Source of the DNA: Firm-04 sp964392175
GTDB taxonomy: Bacteria; Bacillota; Clostridia; Oscillospirales; Ruminococcaceae
NCBI GenBank assembly: GCA_964392175.1
Contig: CAYMOJ010000021.1
Location: 1-31,116 of the forward strand
Length of the DNA stretch: 31,116 nucleotides
Direction: 5' to 3'
Shown: piece after piece, positions 23,878-31,064 of the stretch
How positions within the stretch are numbered: the first letter of the stretch is position 1
Layout: the number at the start of each line of letters is the position of its first letter
The notes under the pieces: generated by a model
Told to the model about the DNA's origin: nothing
Databases searched by the model: none
The model's input: the letters and a program-made list of their open reading frames with translations, nothing else
Program-made: the position numbers and the translations under genes

Positions 23878-25675
23878 GCTTTGCCTCCTTTCCACTGTCC
23901 TGCTCACAATGAATGCCACTTTGCAGCTCATAAATCTCGCGGTAGTATCCATCGTGGCTGATAAGCTCTTCATGCGTGCCGATATCCGATACTGCGCCGT
24001 CCTCCAGAATGATGATCTGATCGGCATTTTTGGTAGAGGAAATCCGTTGCGCAATGATGATCTTGGTACAGGGGAAATCCAGCGCATCATTCAGACTATG
24101 CTGAATATACGCCTCGGTTTCCATATCCACCGCAGAAGTGGTATCGTCCAGAATCAGCACGGCAGGTCGCACTGCCAACGCACGGGCAAGAGAAATTCTC
24201 TGCTTCTGCCCACCGGAAAGCCCAACACCACGCTCACCAACAATGGTATCATAGCCATCAGGAAGTTGTTCAATAAACGCATCGGCAGCGGAAAGCTTTG
24301 CACACTGCTTGACATACTCCTCCTCCATGCTGCTATCACCAAAAGCGATATTGCTGTCAATGGTATCGGAATACAGCAGCACATCTTGAGTGGCAACACT
24401 GATATTCTTACGCAAACTTTTCAAACGATGCAGACGAACATTTTTGCCATCTACCAGTACATCACCTTTTGTTGTATCAAAAAAGCGCGGAATCAGATTG
24501 ACCAGCGAAGTTTTTCCGCTGCCCGTTGCGCCCATGATCGCAACGGTTTGACCCGGCAGAATATGAAAGCTCACATCTTTGAGGATCTCTTTGTCGCCAA
24601 TCGAGAAGTGAACATGAGAAAACTCCACCTCGCCACGGAAACGTTCTTCTCCTTCTAATGCATCAGCACGGTCAACAATCATGGGGGCAGCATAATAGAT
24701 CTCTATGATCTTGCTTGCTGATGCCATAAAACGGTTGCAATCGTTGACATAATGTCCCAAATTGCGCATGGGATTGCTTACCGCCCACAACAACCCGGAG
24801 ATTGCCACATACTGCCCCATGGTTAAATGCTGCTGAATCATAAACCAGCCGCCACAAAGCAGAAGTACCACTGAGAGTGCACCTGCAAAGAAATCAATCC
24901 ATGGCTGATACTTCAACCAATTTATGGATACGGCAATATTCGCATCACGACATTGTACATCATGCTCATAGAATTTTTCAATCTCATAATCTTCACGGGC
25001 AAAGGCTTTCACCACACGATTACCCGAAATATTCTCCTGTGCGGCAGTATTCAGTGCCGATTGCTTTTCGCGCAATACGCGATAGGCAGGCCCCGCTTTT
25101 TTGGAAAATAACCGAGTAATGATGAAGATAAAAGGCGTCAACGCCAGAATGCAAAGCCCCGTTCGCCAATCAATGGTGAAAAAGTACACCATGGATGCGG
25201 TAAACAAGGTAACAGATTCTACGATGCCCTTGATGACCCACGAAACCATATGCCGCACCATATCCAAATCCCCTGTCAGTCGGGTCATCAGGTCGCCCGT
25301 ACGATAGTGATCATAAAATGCCATATCCTGATTCTCAATGCGGCGGAACAGATGTGTGCGCACCTTAAAAATCATGCCCTGCGATGCCTTTTCATAATAC
25401 ATATTACAGGCATATTGCATAGCGGTGCGTAAAAAGGTAAACCCGATCATGGCAATGATCAGCCACAGAAAGTGGTCGCGATACAATGCAAGATTCTCCA
25501 CCGCCTTTTCATTGGAAACAAATGTATCAATGATCTCCGTTTGAAAATACGGCACAACTGTGTACAATACATTACACAACACTGAAAGTGCCAGTGCAAC
25601 GATATAACTGCTGCGATATCCTTTCAAATTCTGCCATAGCCATTGCAATGGAAATGCTTTGTTGCTTATCATCAT
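23864..25675 (-). CDS. ABC exporter half-transporter, degenerate ATPase subunit
   Basis: A 603-residue partner of the following gene, again six helices plus one ATPase domain. Walker A GATGSGKTSLVN and signature LSGGQKQRISLARAL are normal. The residue after Walker B is aspartate instead of glutamate (LILDDTTSAVD, D511), and the switch histidine is glutamine (IIIAQRISST, Q543). This is the hallmark of the non-catalytic site in heterodimeric exporters such as BmrCD and TM287/288. The start is ATG 25675, with GAGGAGG five or six bases upstream; in-frame starts further upstream lack a ribosome site. An extended -10 promoter and an inverted repeat lie before it, and an AraC-type regulator gene precedes it on the same strand, probably controlling the pair. 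Confidence 0.92.
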   Translation of the reverse strand: MMISNKAFPLQWLWQNLKGYRSSYIVALALSVLCNVLYTVVPYFQTEIIDTFVSNEKAVENLALYRDHFLWLIIAMIGFTFLRTAMQYACNMYYEKASQGMIFKVRTHLFRRIENQDMAFYDHYRTGDLMTRLTGDLDMVRHMVSWVIKGIVESVTLFTASMVYFFTIDWRTGLCILALTPFIFIITRLFSKKAGPAYRVLREKQSALNTAAQENISGNRVVKAFAREDYEIEKFYEHDVQCRDANIAVSINWLKYQPWIDFFAGALSVVLLLCGGWFMIQQHLTMGQYVAISGLLWAVSNPMRNLGHYVNDCNRFMASASKIIEIYYAAPMIVDRADALEGEERFRGEVEFSHVHFSIGDKEILKDVSFHILPGQTVAIMGATGSGKTSLVNLIPRFFDTTKGDVLVDGKNVRLHRLKSLRKNISVATQDVLLYSDTIDSNIAFGDSSMEEEYVKQCAKLSAADAFIEQLPDGYDTIVGERGVGLSGGQKQRISLARALAVRPAVLILDDTTSAVDMETEAYIQHSLNDALDFPCTKIIIAQRISSTKNADQIIILEDGAVSDIGTHEELISHDGYYREIYELQSGIHCEQDSGKEAKHGSK

Positions 25676-25730
25676 ACTGCCCTCCTCTTCGGAACAATCT
25701 GTCAGACGGTTTTCTTTGAAAGCGGTATTC

Positions 25731-25739
25731 ATTATAGCA
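25731..25739 (-). promoter_or_regulatory. Extended -10 promoter of the ABC exporter genes
   Basis: On the minus strand TGCTATAAT is an extended -10 element with a perfect TATAAT at 25731-25736. No good -35 hexamer stands 17 bases upstream, which is typical of promoters needing an activator. The leader to the ATG at 25675 is about 50 bases. Confidence 0.7.
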
Positions 25740-25758
25740 CATCTTCTCGACAAAAAGA

Positions 25759-25793
25759 ATAGGATATGCTATCATATTCTTAACATATCCTAT
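25759..25793. promoter_or_regulatory. Inverted repeat, candidate activator operator
   Basis: ATAGGATATG (25759-25768) and CATATCCTAT (25784-25793) are perfect 10-base inverted arms with a 15-base gap, so equivalent points are about two and a half helical turns apart. Counting from the expected start site near 25724, the arms cover about -35 to -69, the normal place for an activator. The neighbouring AraC-type protein is the natural candidate (inference). Confidence 0.6.
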
Positions 25794-25923
25794 GATTTCT
25801 ATTGAATTTTCATCTGGTATGCTGCGTTAAATTACGGTGTGCTGTCCTCTTTTTATTTAATGTGCTAAAGCAATGTGAAGAAATACAAATCGTATATTGC
25901 ATACAAAATACATGGCTTCCTAT

Positions 25924-26685
25924 TCAGCGTTGTGCCTTTCGCCACTGCAATGGGCTACAACCCGCCACTGATTTGAACTGCCGCGAAAAATGCACTGCCG
26001 ACCGATATCCTGACTTGAATGCAATCTCCTCAACAGTCATATTGGTATAAGCGAGGTAGCGTTGCGCCTGCTCAATACGACTTTGAATCACATCTGCTGT
26101 ACAGGTAGTACCAAATGCTTGTTTATATAGCATATGCAGATACGGCGTACTAACATTCATCATGGTTGCCATTCTATCCACTGACCAATCATCGGTGGGC
26201 TGTGCGTAAATCCTGCGACGCAAATCTAATAATTCACGATAATGCGCCATCGTAAAGCACTCGTGATTAGGGTGTGAGAACACATCCGACAGCATCGCCA
26301 GAATCAAATGCCCAGCCACCTGACGATTGTTGGTACGGTAATAGCAATCAGAGATAAGCTGAAAATACTGAGATACATCAATATTCCGACCAATGTACAA
26401 CGGTGTATCAAACACAATCGGAATCTCCGTAGAAAGCTGCTCCGTACAGGAAAACTGAAGCCAATCATTGATATAGTTTTCTTCACAAGCACGATACCAC
26501 TGAGGCGTATGTTTATTATATATGAGAAAGGTTTCAGGCTTGGTTTCAATTTGCTGTCCATTGATCACAAAAATGGCTTTTGTTTTGACAAACAGCACCA
26601 GATATCCATCATATCCCATAGGGCGATCCAGTACAAAATCGCCATCATGACAACAGCCGCACCCCATACGATCGATTATAAACAA
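25924..26685 (-). CDS. AraC family transcriptional regulator
   Basis: About 253 residues from the chosen start. The N-terminal part resembles an AraC effector-binding cupin: DGYLVLFVKTKAIFVINGQQIETKPETFLIYNKHTPQWY at about 27-64. The C-terminal DNA-binding domain has two helix-turn-helix units, near 167-189 (WSVDRMATMMNVSTPYLHMLYKQAF) and 217-239 (MTVEEIAFKSGYRSAVHFSRQFK), ending with the usual CSPLQWR. A cluster GCGCCH near the N-terminus is unusual and may be only incidental. AGGAGG at 26696-26701 points to TTG at 26685 (ten-base spacing) or 26691 (four bases); GTG at 26718 would need a nearly leaderless message. A consensus promoter lies at 26724-26752. The ABC exporter pair follows on the same strand. 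Confidence 0.93.
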   Translation of the reverse strand: MFIIDRMGCGCCHDGDFVLDRPMGYDGYLVLFVKTKAIFVINGQQIETKPETFLIYNKHTPQWYRACEENYINDWLQFSCTEQLSTEIPIVFDTPLYIGRNIDVSQYFQLISDCYYRTNNRQVAGHLILAMLSDVFSHPNHECFTMAHYRELLDLRRRIYAQPTDDWSVDRMATMMNVSTPYLHMLYKQAFGTTCTADVIQSRIEQAQRYLAYTNMTVEEIAFKSGYRSAVHFSRQFKSVAGCSPLQWRKAQR

Positions 26686-26723
26686 GCGCAATTCCCCTCC
26701 TGTGCAATCACATATCACTTGAT

Positions 26724-26752
26724 ATTATACGCAAGAAATTTCATCTTGTCAA
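26724..26752 (-). promoter_or_regulatory. Consensus promoter of the AraC-type regulator gene
   Basis: Minus-strand TTGACA (26747-26752), exactly 17 bases, then TATAAT (26724-26729): a perfect sigma-A consensus. The start site would fall near 26717, which argues against GTG 26718 as the start codon. Confidence 0.88.
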
Positions 26753-26842
26753 GCATAAAAATGTATGCCTACAGCGTTCCGGGGAATCTTATGAGTAAGC
26801 TTTGCGTTGCAAGGCATTGTTCATATGAAAGGATGCATGATT

Positions 26843-27277
26843 ATGATCGAACAAGATACCATTCGTCTGCTGCGGGAATCCGATGCCGGGATCAAAATGG
26901 GTATTTCCTCTCTGGAAGATTCCATGAAGCATATCAAAAGCGAAAAGTTTCGCGAGATTGCGCAAAAAAGTTTGCACAAGCATCAAATGTTACAAGCGGA
27001 GATGCAGACACTTCTTGCAGATTATCACGACGATGGGAAAGAACCAGCCATAATGGCAAAGGGCATGGAATGGTTCAAAACCAATGTTTCCCTTGCCATG
27101 GATGCTTGCGATGGCGCAGTCGCTGATTTTCTGGTAGATGGTTGCAACATGGGCGTGAAATCACTGGCGCGCTACTTGAACGAATACAAGGCTGCCGATG
27201 AAAAATCAAAGGATATTGCCAAAAAACTCATCAATGAAGAAGAACATCTCAGCAAGGTCGTACGCGATTTTTTGTAA
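26843..27277 (+). CDS. Small all-helical protein, ferritin-like (possibly DUF2383-like)
   Basis: A soluble protein of 144 residues with no signal peptide or membrane segment. The whole sequence can be drawn as four amphipathic helices (about 5-35, 40-65, 70-105, 110-143), with conserved-looking E/H positions (HKHQMLQAEM near 51-60, INEEEHLSKVVRDFL at the end). This pattern resembles the DUF2383/PA2169-like four-helix proteins, but the match is by eye and no metal site is proven. ATG 26843 is chosen because AAAGGA lies nine bases upstream; ATG 26837 is only three bases away and earlier starts precede the ribosome site. It is divergent from the AraC gene, stands alone and ends in a strong terminator. 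No convincing promoter was found. Confidence 0.8.
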   Translation: MIEQDTIRLLRESDAGIKMGISSLEDSMKHIKSEKFREIAQKSLHKHQMLQAEMQTLLADYHDDGKEPAIMAKGMEWFKTNVSLAMDACDGAVADFLVDGCNMGVKSLARYLNEYKAADEKSKDIAKKLINEEEHLSKVVRDFL

Positions 27278-27282
27278 AATCA

Positions 27283-27328
27283 AAGCGGTATCCCCTCACA
27301 AAGGGAGATACCGCTTCTACCATTTTTT
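27283..27328 (+). terminator. Terminator after the small helical protein gene
   Basis: AAGCGGTATC (27283-27292) pairs with GATACCGCTT (27307-27316), with extra CCT/AGG pairing inside, and six T follow at 27323-27328. It starts six bases after the stop. It can also end the opposing lipoprotein message, whose stop is at 27350. Confidence 0.88.
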
Positions 27329-27349
27329 AAAATGGCACACGTAAAACAT

Positions 27350-28336
27350 TCACAATGATCCAAGATCTATAAAAGCAGTTAAACCCGTAATGCCATCCAA
27401 CTTTGCTTTCTCTACGGGAACAGTCAGCAACCACCCTGCCATATCACAAGTAACAATTTCCGGATGATTCAGCTGCTCCACAATGATGGAAAGAATACCA
27501 TCTTCAATTTTCACTTCACGGATACCATATCGTAGAGATCCGCTATACGCATCCATGCTAACCACAAACAGGGTGTATTGTTCAAAGAAAGCATCATCCA
27601 TACTTGCAGTAACTTGCGTAAATGACGGCACTTCACCATAGGTAGCATTCATGTTGATATGCGCACCGACATCTACCATAAATTGCTCCAGTTCTGCGCG
27701 ATTTTCCATTTGAAACAATGGTACGGAAGCTACGCTGCTCATGGGAAACCACGCTTCATTCAGAGCGTGTTTTGCAAGATATCCAGAATCATCATAGCCA
27801 ACATAAGCAGTCTGATACGCGGAAGGGTCGAGAGGATTCACTGCGTCCGACTCATGTAGAATGTAAACTACATTCGCATCCGGTATCCCCAATTGCCTTG
27901 CGATGTCTGCCATTTCCTCATCGGTATATAACCAATCAAAGCCATAACTTGCATTCTGATATGCACACAGGCTAAAAGCAATACTGTTCGTATCATATGT
28001 AGAAAGGATAAGGCGCATCTCATCAAGAGATACAAAAGGAACATCCATCAACTCTGCATCGGTATAGCCATAATTCTTGCCTTGCAACAGCGTGAAATAA
28101 TCACCAAGACTGTCTGCTGCTACACCCATTGTACCAACATACACCCATAGACCTTTCATTGTATCCAGATCAAACAGTTCAGGGTATTGGCTGCGCAAAT
28201 CGGCAAGTTCATCAACGGGTTTCAAATCATTGCAGCTTATTGAATAGCTGCTTTCTTCCCAATTATTTTGATCATCGCAGGCGGGCATCATCAGCAAAAG
28301 AATAGTACCCAGAGCAAAGACGATCAATCGTTTCAT
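27350..28336 (-). CDS. Lipoprotein of unknown function paired with the serpin
   Basis: A 328-residue secreted lipoprotein: signal peptide MKRLIVFALGTILLLM, lipobox MPAC with C20, then an acidic domain. I recognise no firm family for residues 30-230. The last 90 residues (FEQYTLFVVSMDAYSGSLRYGIREVKIEDGILSIIVEQLN... then AGWLLTVPVEKAKLDG) resemble the beta-rich PrcB C-terminal domain, associated with proteases in spirochaetes; this is a tentative reading. The mature part is acidic (many D and E), as surface proteins often are. It begins 19 bases after the serpin stop on the same strand and is the last gene before the shared terminator, so it is likely expressed with the serpin and may act with it at the surface. 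Confidence 0.78.
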   Translation of the reverse strand: MKRLIVFALGTILLLMMPACDDQNNWEESSYSISCNDLKPVDELADLRSQYPELFDLDTMKGLWVYVGTMGVAADSLGDYFTLLQGKNYGYTDAELMDVPFVSLDEMRLILSTYDTNSIAFSLCAYQNASYGFDWLYTDEEMADIARQLGIPDANVVYILHESDAVNPLDPSAYQTAYVGYDDSGYLAKHALNEAWFPMSSVASVPLFQMENRAELEQFMVDVGAHINMNATYGEVPSFTQVTASMDDAFFEQYTLFVVSMDAYSGSLRYGIREVKIEDGILSIIVEQLNHPEIVTCDMAGWLLTVPVEKAKLDGITGLTAFIDLGSL

Positions 28337-28355
28337 AACATCACACTCCTGTTGC

Positions 28356-29612
28356 TCATTGTTCCGGATCCATCATCGTGCCGATGAAAAACGGTGTATG
28401 CGTCTTGCAATCGATCAGCATATACACAAAAGGACGGTCTAGATTGACTACTTTTATTTCATAAGGTTCTCCTATTATATCCTCATTCTCGCAACGTATT
28501 TCCACAACAGTCGCTGCACCTGCCACAGTGCCCTTAGGCGTAATAGCAAGATTGGTTTCATGCAGCACTCTGTTAATGTAGAGATTCCCTACAGCAACAT
28601 GACCCATTTCACTAAAATCAGCATTAAAACGATCGAAAGCAAGCGGCATACCCATTTTCTCCAACACAGAAGAAAGCTCCATGCTGTACTGCGTTTCAAA
28701 CTGTGGCAGTGTCACAGTGACTGGGCAAGTCTGCGGCGTACTGAGCATTTCATGCATCGCATCACCGTTTAATGTAGCAATATACGATTCAATGCTCACA
28801 CCGTCATTGGGCAGCAGTGCTGCAAAAGCATATTCTCCGTCTGCATAATATTTGAGAAATCCTGTTGCATTATCATCGGCGATATAGCTGAATTCCGTAC
28901 TGTGCATCATCGTTACAGTGCGCTGCGAGCCGTCCTCAGTTGTAAATGTGCCATCCTTGATTTGTGTTTCTTCATAAATATCGTTCCACTGGGCGGAAAA
29001 GGCAAGGGCATTCACCAGATACATCACGATATCCTCAGGGATCTCGTCCAAGATATCAGAGATCATACTATCGGTTTCCTTTTTCACCCAATCGTTGATA
29101 TCATCACAAGTTTTTTCATCAAAAGGGGCTTTATAAAGGGATGCAGCATAATAATCGGCATTTGCTTGCAGGAAGCCATCTAAAGGCACAAATTCGCTAT
29201 GATCATTGTACCAAATCGAATTGGCAATGTGCAATTTGCATTTTTCTTCTTGCGGCAACAAAGTACGATAGGTTGCCAAAAATTCGTTGAGTGTATCCAC
29301 TTTCAAACCGAGGGTTTGCTCCATTTGTGAGCGCGTTTCACCTGCTGCACCGTTGGCAGTCATGGCAAGAGCATACATCACCGAAAGCGGCGAAAGCAGG
29401 GTGTTTTGGTCGCTTGCATCGGTAGATTGCAACATACGCACAGCAAAATCTGCAAGTGTTTCACCATAGGCAGTTGCCTGATTCTCCTCCATGAGCTGAA
29501 AATCGCTTGGAGAAACACCCTGCATCAGATCAGCTGCCTCGGCATGCATACAACCCGTAACGGAAACCCCGATTGCTGCTGCGGTAACAATGGCGATTAA
29601 CTGCTTTTTCAT
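28356..29612 (-). CDS. Lipoprotein serpin (serine/cysteine protease inhibitor)
   Basis: A 418-residue bacterial serpin on the outer face of the membrane. The signal peptide ends in the lipobox VTGC (C21). Serpin landmarks run in order: NTLLSPLSVMYALAMTANGAAGETRSQM (70-97), LHIANSIW near 127-134, INDWVKKETDSMISDIL, LVNALAFSAQW (199-209), MMHSTEFSY, AALLPNDG, VTLPQFETQYSMELSSVLEKMGM (300-322), and FNADFSEMG. The hinge GTVAGAATVV (361-370) is alanine-rich and short-sided, as in inhibitory serpins. The reactive loop then reads EIRCENEDIIGEPYEIK before DRPFVYML, some eight residues longer than in alpha-1-antitrypsin. AGGAGG precedes the ATG at about seven bases. It follows the sigma and anti-sigma genes with only 58 bases between and no terminator. 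Confidence 0.94.
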   Translation of the reverse strand: MKKQLIAIVTAAAIGVSVTGCMHAEAADLMQGVSPSDFQLMEENQATAYGETLADFAVRMLQSTDASDQNTLLSPLSVMYALAMTANGAAGETRSQMEQTLGLKVDTLNEFLATYRTLLPQEEKCKLHIANSIWYNDHSEFVPLDGFLQANADYYAASLYKAPFDEKTCDDINDWVKKETDSMISDILDEIPEDIVMYLVNALAFSAQWNDIYEETQIKDGTFTTEDGSQRTVTMMHSTEFSYIADDNATGFLKYYADGEYAFAALLPNDGVSIESYIATLNGDAMHEMLSTPQTCPVTVTLPQFETQYSMELSSVLEKMGMPLAFDRFNADFSEMGHVAVGNLYINRVLHETNLAITPKGTVAGAATVVEIRCENEDIIGEPYEIKVVNLDRPFVYMLIDCKTHTPFFIGTMMDPEQ

Positions 29613-29670
29613 AAGAACTCCTCCTTGAATTGATGTTCTGCGGTTTATTGCGGTTTATGTTTTTGCCTGT

Positions 29671-30279
29671 TTATATGAGTGTGACAGTCGTAGCGGAAAT
29701 CTGAATACCAGTATCTGTTTGAATGCAATCGCTATATGTGACAGTAACATACGAACCTACTGCCGTATTCGAAGCATTCATATCATAGGGACGAGGCGCA
29801 CCAGTTTGCGCATCACTGTAAAAATAAGTGGTAATATCGTTTATTAACACCTGTATCTCAATGCCGTCTTCAAAAAAATCATTTTGCACATTTACCACAT
29901 TAACCACGCCTGAAAAGCCATCCGTGTTCCAGCTAGTAATGTAAAGATCTACGGATACCATCACCACGTCACGAATGGTATCGCTGAGATGAATGTCATT
30001 GGCTTCTTCCTGATCGTGCGCAAAGATGCCATCGGGAGCGGACACTGTTTCGGAACCGATTGTGCCATGATGAAACACATTGCCGGAAGAAACCAACTTC
30101 AAATGGACAGCAAACTGTCGCACTCCCCATACGCTCACCCCCGCAATCAGGCAAATGCTTGCCGCAGTTGCTGCCATGTATCGCGCAAAATGTCGTTTTA
30201 CCGGCAAAGGCTGATGCGCCATTTGCAGTAGTGTATCATCTACACTTCCAATAGCTTCCAACAACTGTAACTGATTCAC
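29671..30279 (-). CDS. Anti-sigma-factor-like single-pass membrane protein
   Basis: A 202-residue protein. The N-terminal 30 residues (LQLLEAIGSVDDTLLQMA) match the short cytoplasmic motif seen in many clostridial membrane partners of ECF sigma factors. One helix follows at about 33-55 (MAATAASICLIAGVSVWGV), and the remaining 145 residues are outside the cell: Asn/Thr/Asp-rich and beta-like (VSVDLYITSW, VVNVVNVQNDFFEDGIEIQVLIND, GSYVTVTYSDCIQTDTGIQISATTVTLI). GTG at 30279 is chosen: AGGAGG lies seven bases away, and the start overlaps the sigma stop as GTGA, so the two are translationally coupled. Position and topology make it the likely anti-sigma factor and sensor. No catalytic or metal motif is visible. 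Confidence 0.82.
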   Translation of the reverse strand: MNQLQLLEAIGSVDDTLLQMAHQPLPVKRHFARYMAATAASICLIAGVSVWGVRQFAVHLKLVSSGNVFHHGTIGSETVSAPDGIFAHDQEEANDIHLSDTIRDVVMVSVDLYITSWNTDGFSGVVNVVNVQNDFFEDGIEIQVLINDITTYFYSDAQTGAPRPYDMNASNTAVGSYVTVTYSDCIQTDTGIQISATTVTLI

Positions 30280-30833
30280 AACCACCCCTCCTTATCCAAA
30301 AAGGCACGCAATTTCTTACGGATGCGCAGCATCATGGATTTGATCTTGCTTTGGGAAAATCCAAAGCGTTTTGCGATGTCCTTTATGGGATCCATATAAA
30401 AATAGCGACAGAGAAAAATTCGCTGCTCGACATCAGGCAAAGTGCGTACAAAAGCATTGATATGATCGGTGATCATCTGCTGCTCAACCGTCTGTTCCAC
30501 ATTTTCTCCCGATGAAACGCACTCAGCAAGTTCGTCCAAAATGGCTTCTATCTGACCGCCACCACGCTTTTCAGCATTGTGCTTACGCCAACGATCAATG
30601 GAAATGCGCCGTGTGATCTTTCCTAAAAAGGTAGAGAGCACCGTTGGACGGGATGGTGGCATAGCATTCCACGCATCCAGATATGTATCGTTGACGCTTT
30701 CTTCAGCATCGCTTGCATTGCCCAGTACACCATAGGCGATGGAAAAGCAATATTTACCGTATTTTGCTGCGGTTTCTGTGATCGCAGATTCATCACGCTG
30801 CCAGTATAATGACACAATTGCACTGTCATCCAA
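30276..30833 (-). CDS. ECF-type RNA polymerase sigma factor
   Basis: A 185-residue sigma factor with regions 2 and 4 only. Region 2 includes YCFSIAYGVLGNASDAEESVNDTYLDAWNAMPP (about 28-60) and the promoter-melting part FLGKITRRISIDRWRK. Region 4 is the helix-turn-helix TLPDVEQRIFLCRYFYMDPIKDIAKRFGFSQSKIKSMMLRIRKKLRAFL near the C-terminus. TTG at 30833 is chosen since AAAGGAGG lies eight bases upstream and related proteins start like DDSAIVSLYWQRDE; GTG 30842 overlaps the ribosome site. It is the first gene of the unit with the anti-sigma-like protein, serpin and lipoprotein, and has an extended -10 promoter. Whether it also transcribes its own unit is untested. Confidence 0.93.
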   Translation of the reverse strand: MDDSAIVSLYWQRDESAITETAAKYGKYCFSIAYGVLGNASDAEESVNDTYLDAWNAMPPSRPTVLSTFLGKITRRISIDRWRKHNAEKRGGGQIEAILDELAECVSSGENVEQTVEQQMITDHINAFVRTLPDVEQRIFLCRYFYMDPIKDIAKRFGFSQSKIKSMMLRIRKKLRAFLDKEGWL

Positions 30834-30979
30834 TCGCTGCACCTCCTTTGTGCGCTTCTATCTATCATCTCGCAAGCCATGAAGATCGGTTGCATTCATT
30901 CTAAAAAATTCTGCTTAGGGGAACACCACACAGAGCAACTGTACAGTCACATTCCGCAAGCAAGCCATGTATTCAATTT

Positions 30980-31008
30980 ATTATAGCATGCCTTGAATGA
31001 AAACACAA
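30980..31008 (-). promoter_or_regulatory. Promoter of the sigma/anti-sigma/serpin unit
   Basis: Minus-strand TGCTATAAT (extended -10, 30980-30988) with TTGTGT (31003-31008) at 17-base spacing. The leader to the TTG start is about 140 bases and includes the small palindrome ACTGTACAGT. A housekeeping promoter here allows basal expression of the sigma factor. Confidence 0.7.
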
Positions 31009-31064
31009 GCCATCAGCAATGCTGTTTACAACTGTGCAGAAAAAATTCGCCATCATCAAAATTT

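Noticed and set aside
23878..24090. 71-residue extension of the second ABC gene
   Set aside because: It runs antiparallel to nothing but overlaps the coding end of the partner gene in another frame and contains no family sequence; the ribosome site AAAGGAGG points to 23877.
23669..24658. 329-codon plus-strand open frame across the ABC genes
   Set aside because: It is antisense to two secure ABC transporter genes; no ribosome site or recognisable motif.
29640..29660. Direct repeat GCGGTTTAT twice between serpin and anti-sigma genes
   Set aside because: Only two 9-10 base copies in a 58-base gap; no promoter hexamers line up with it, so no function is claimed.
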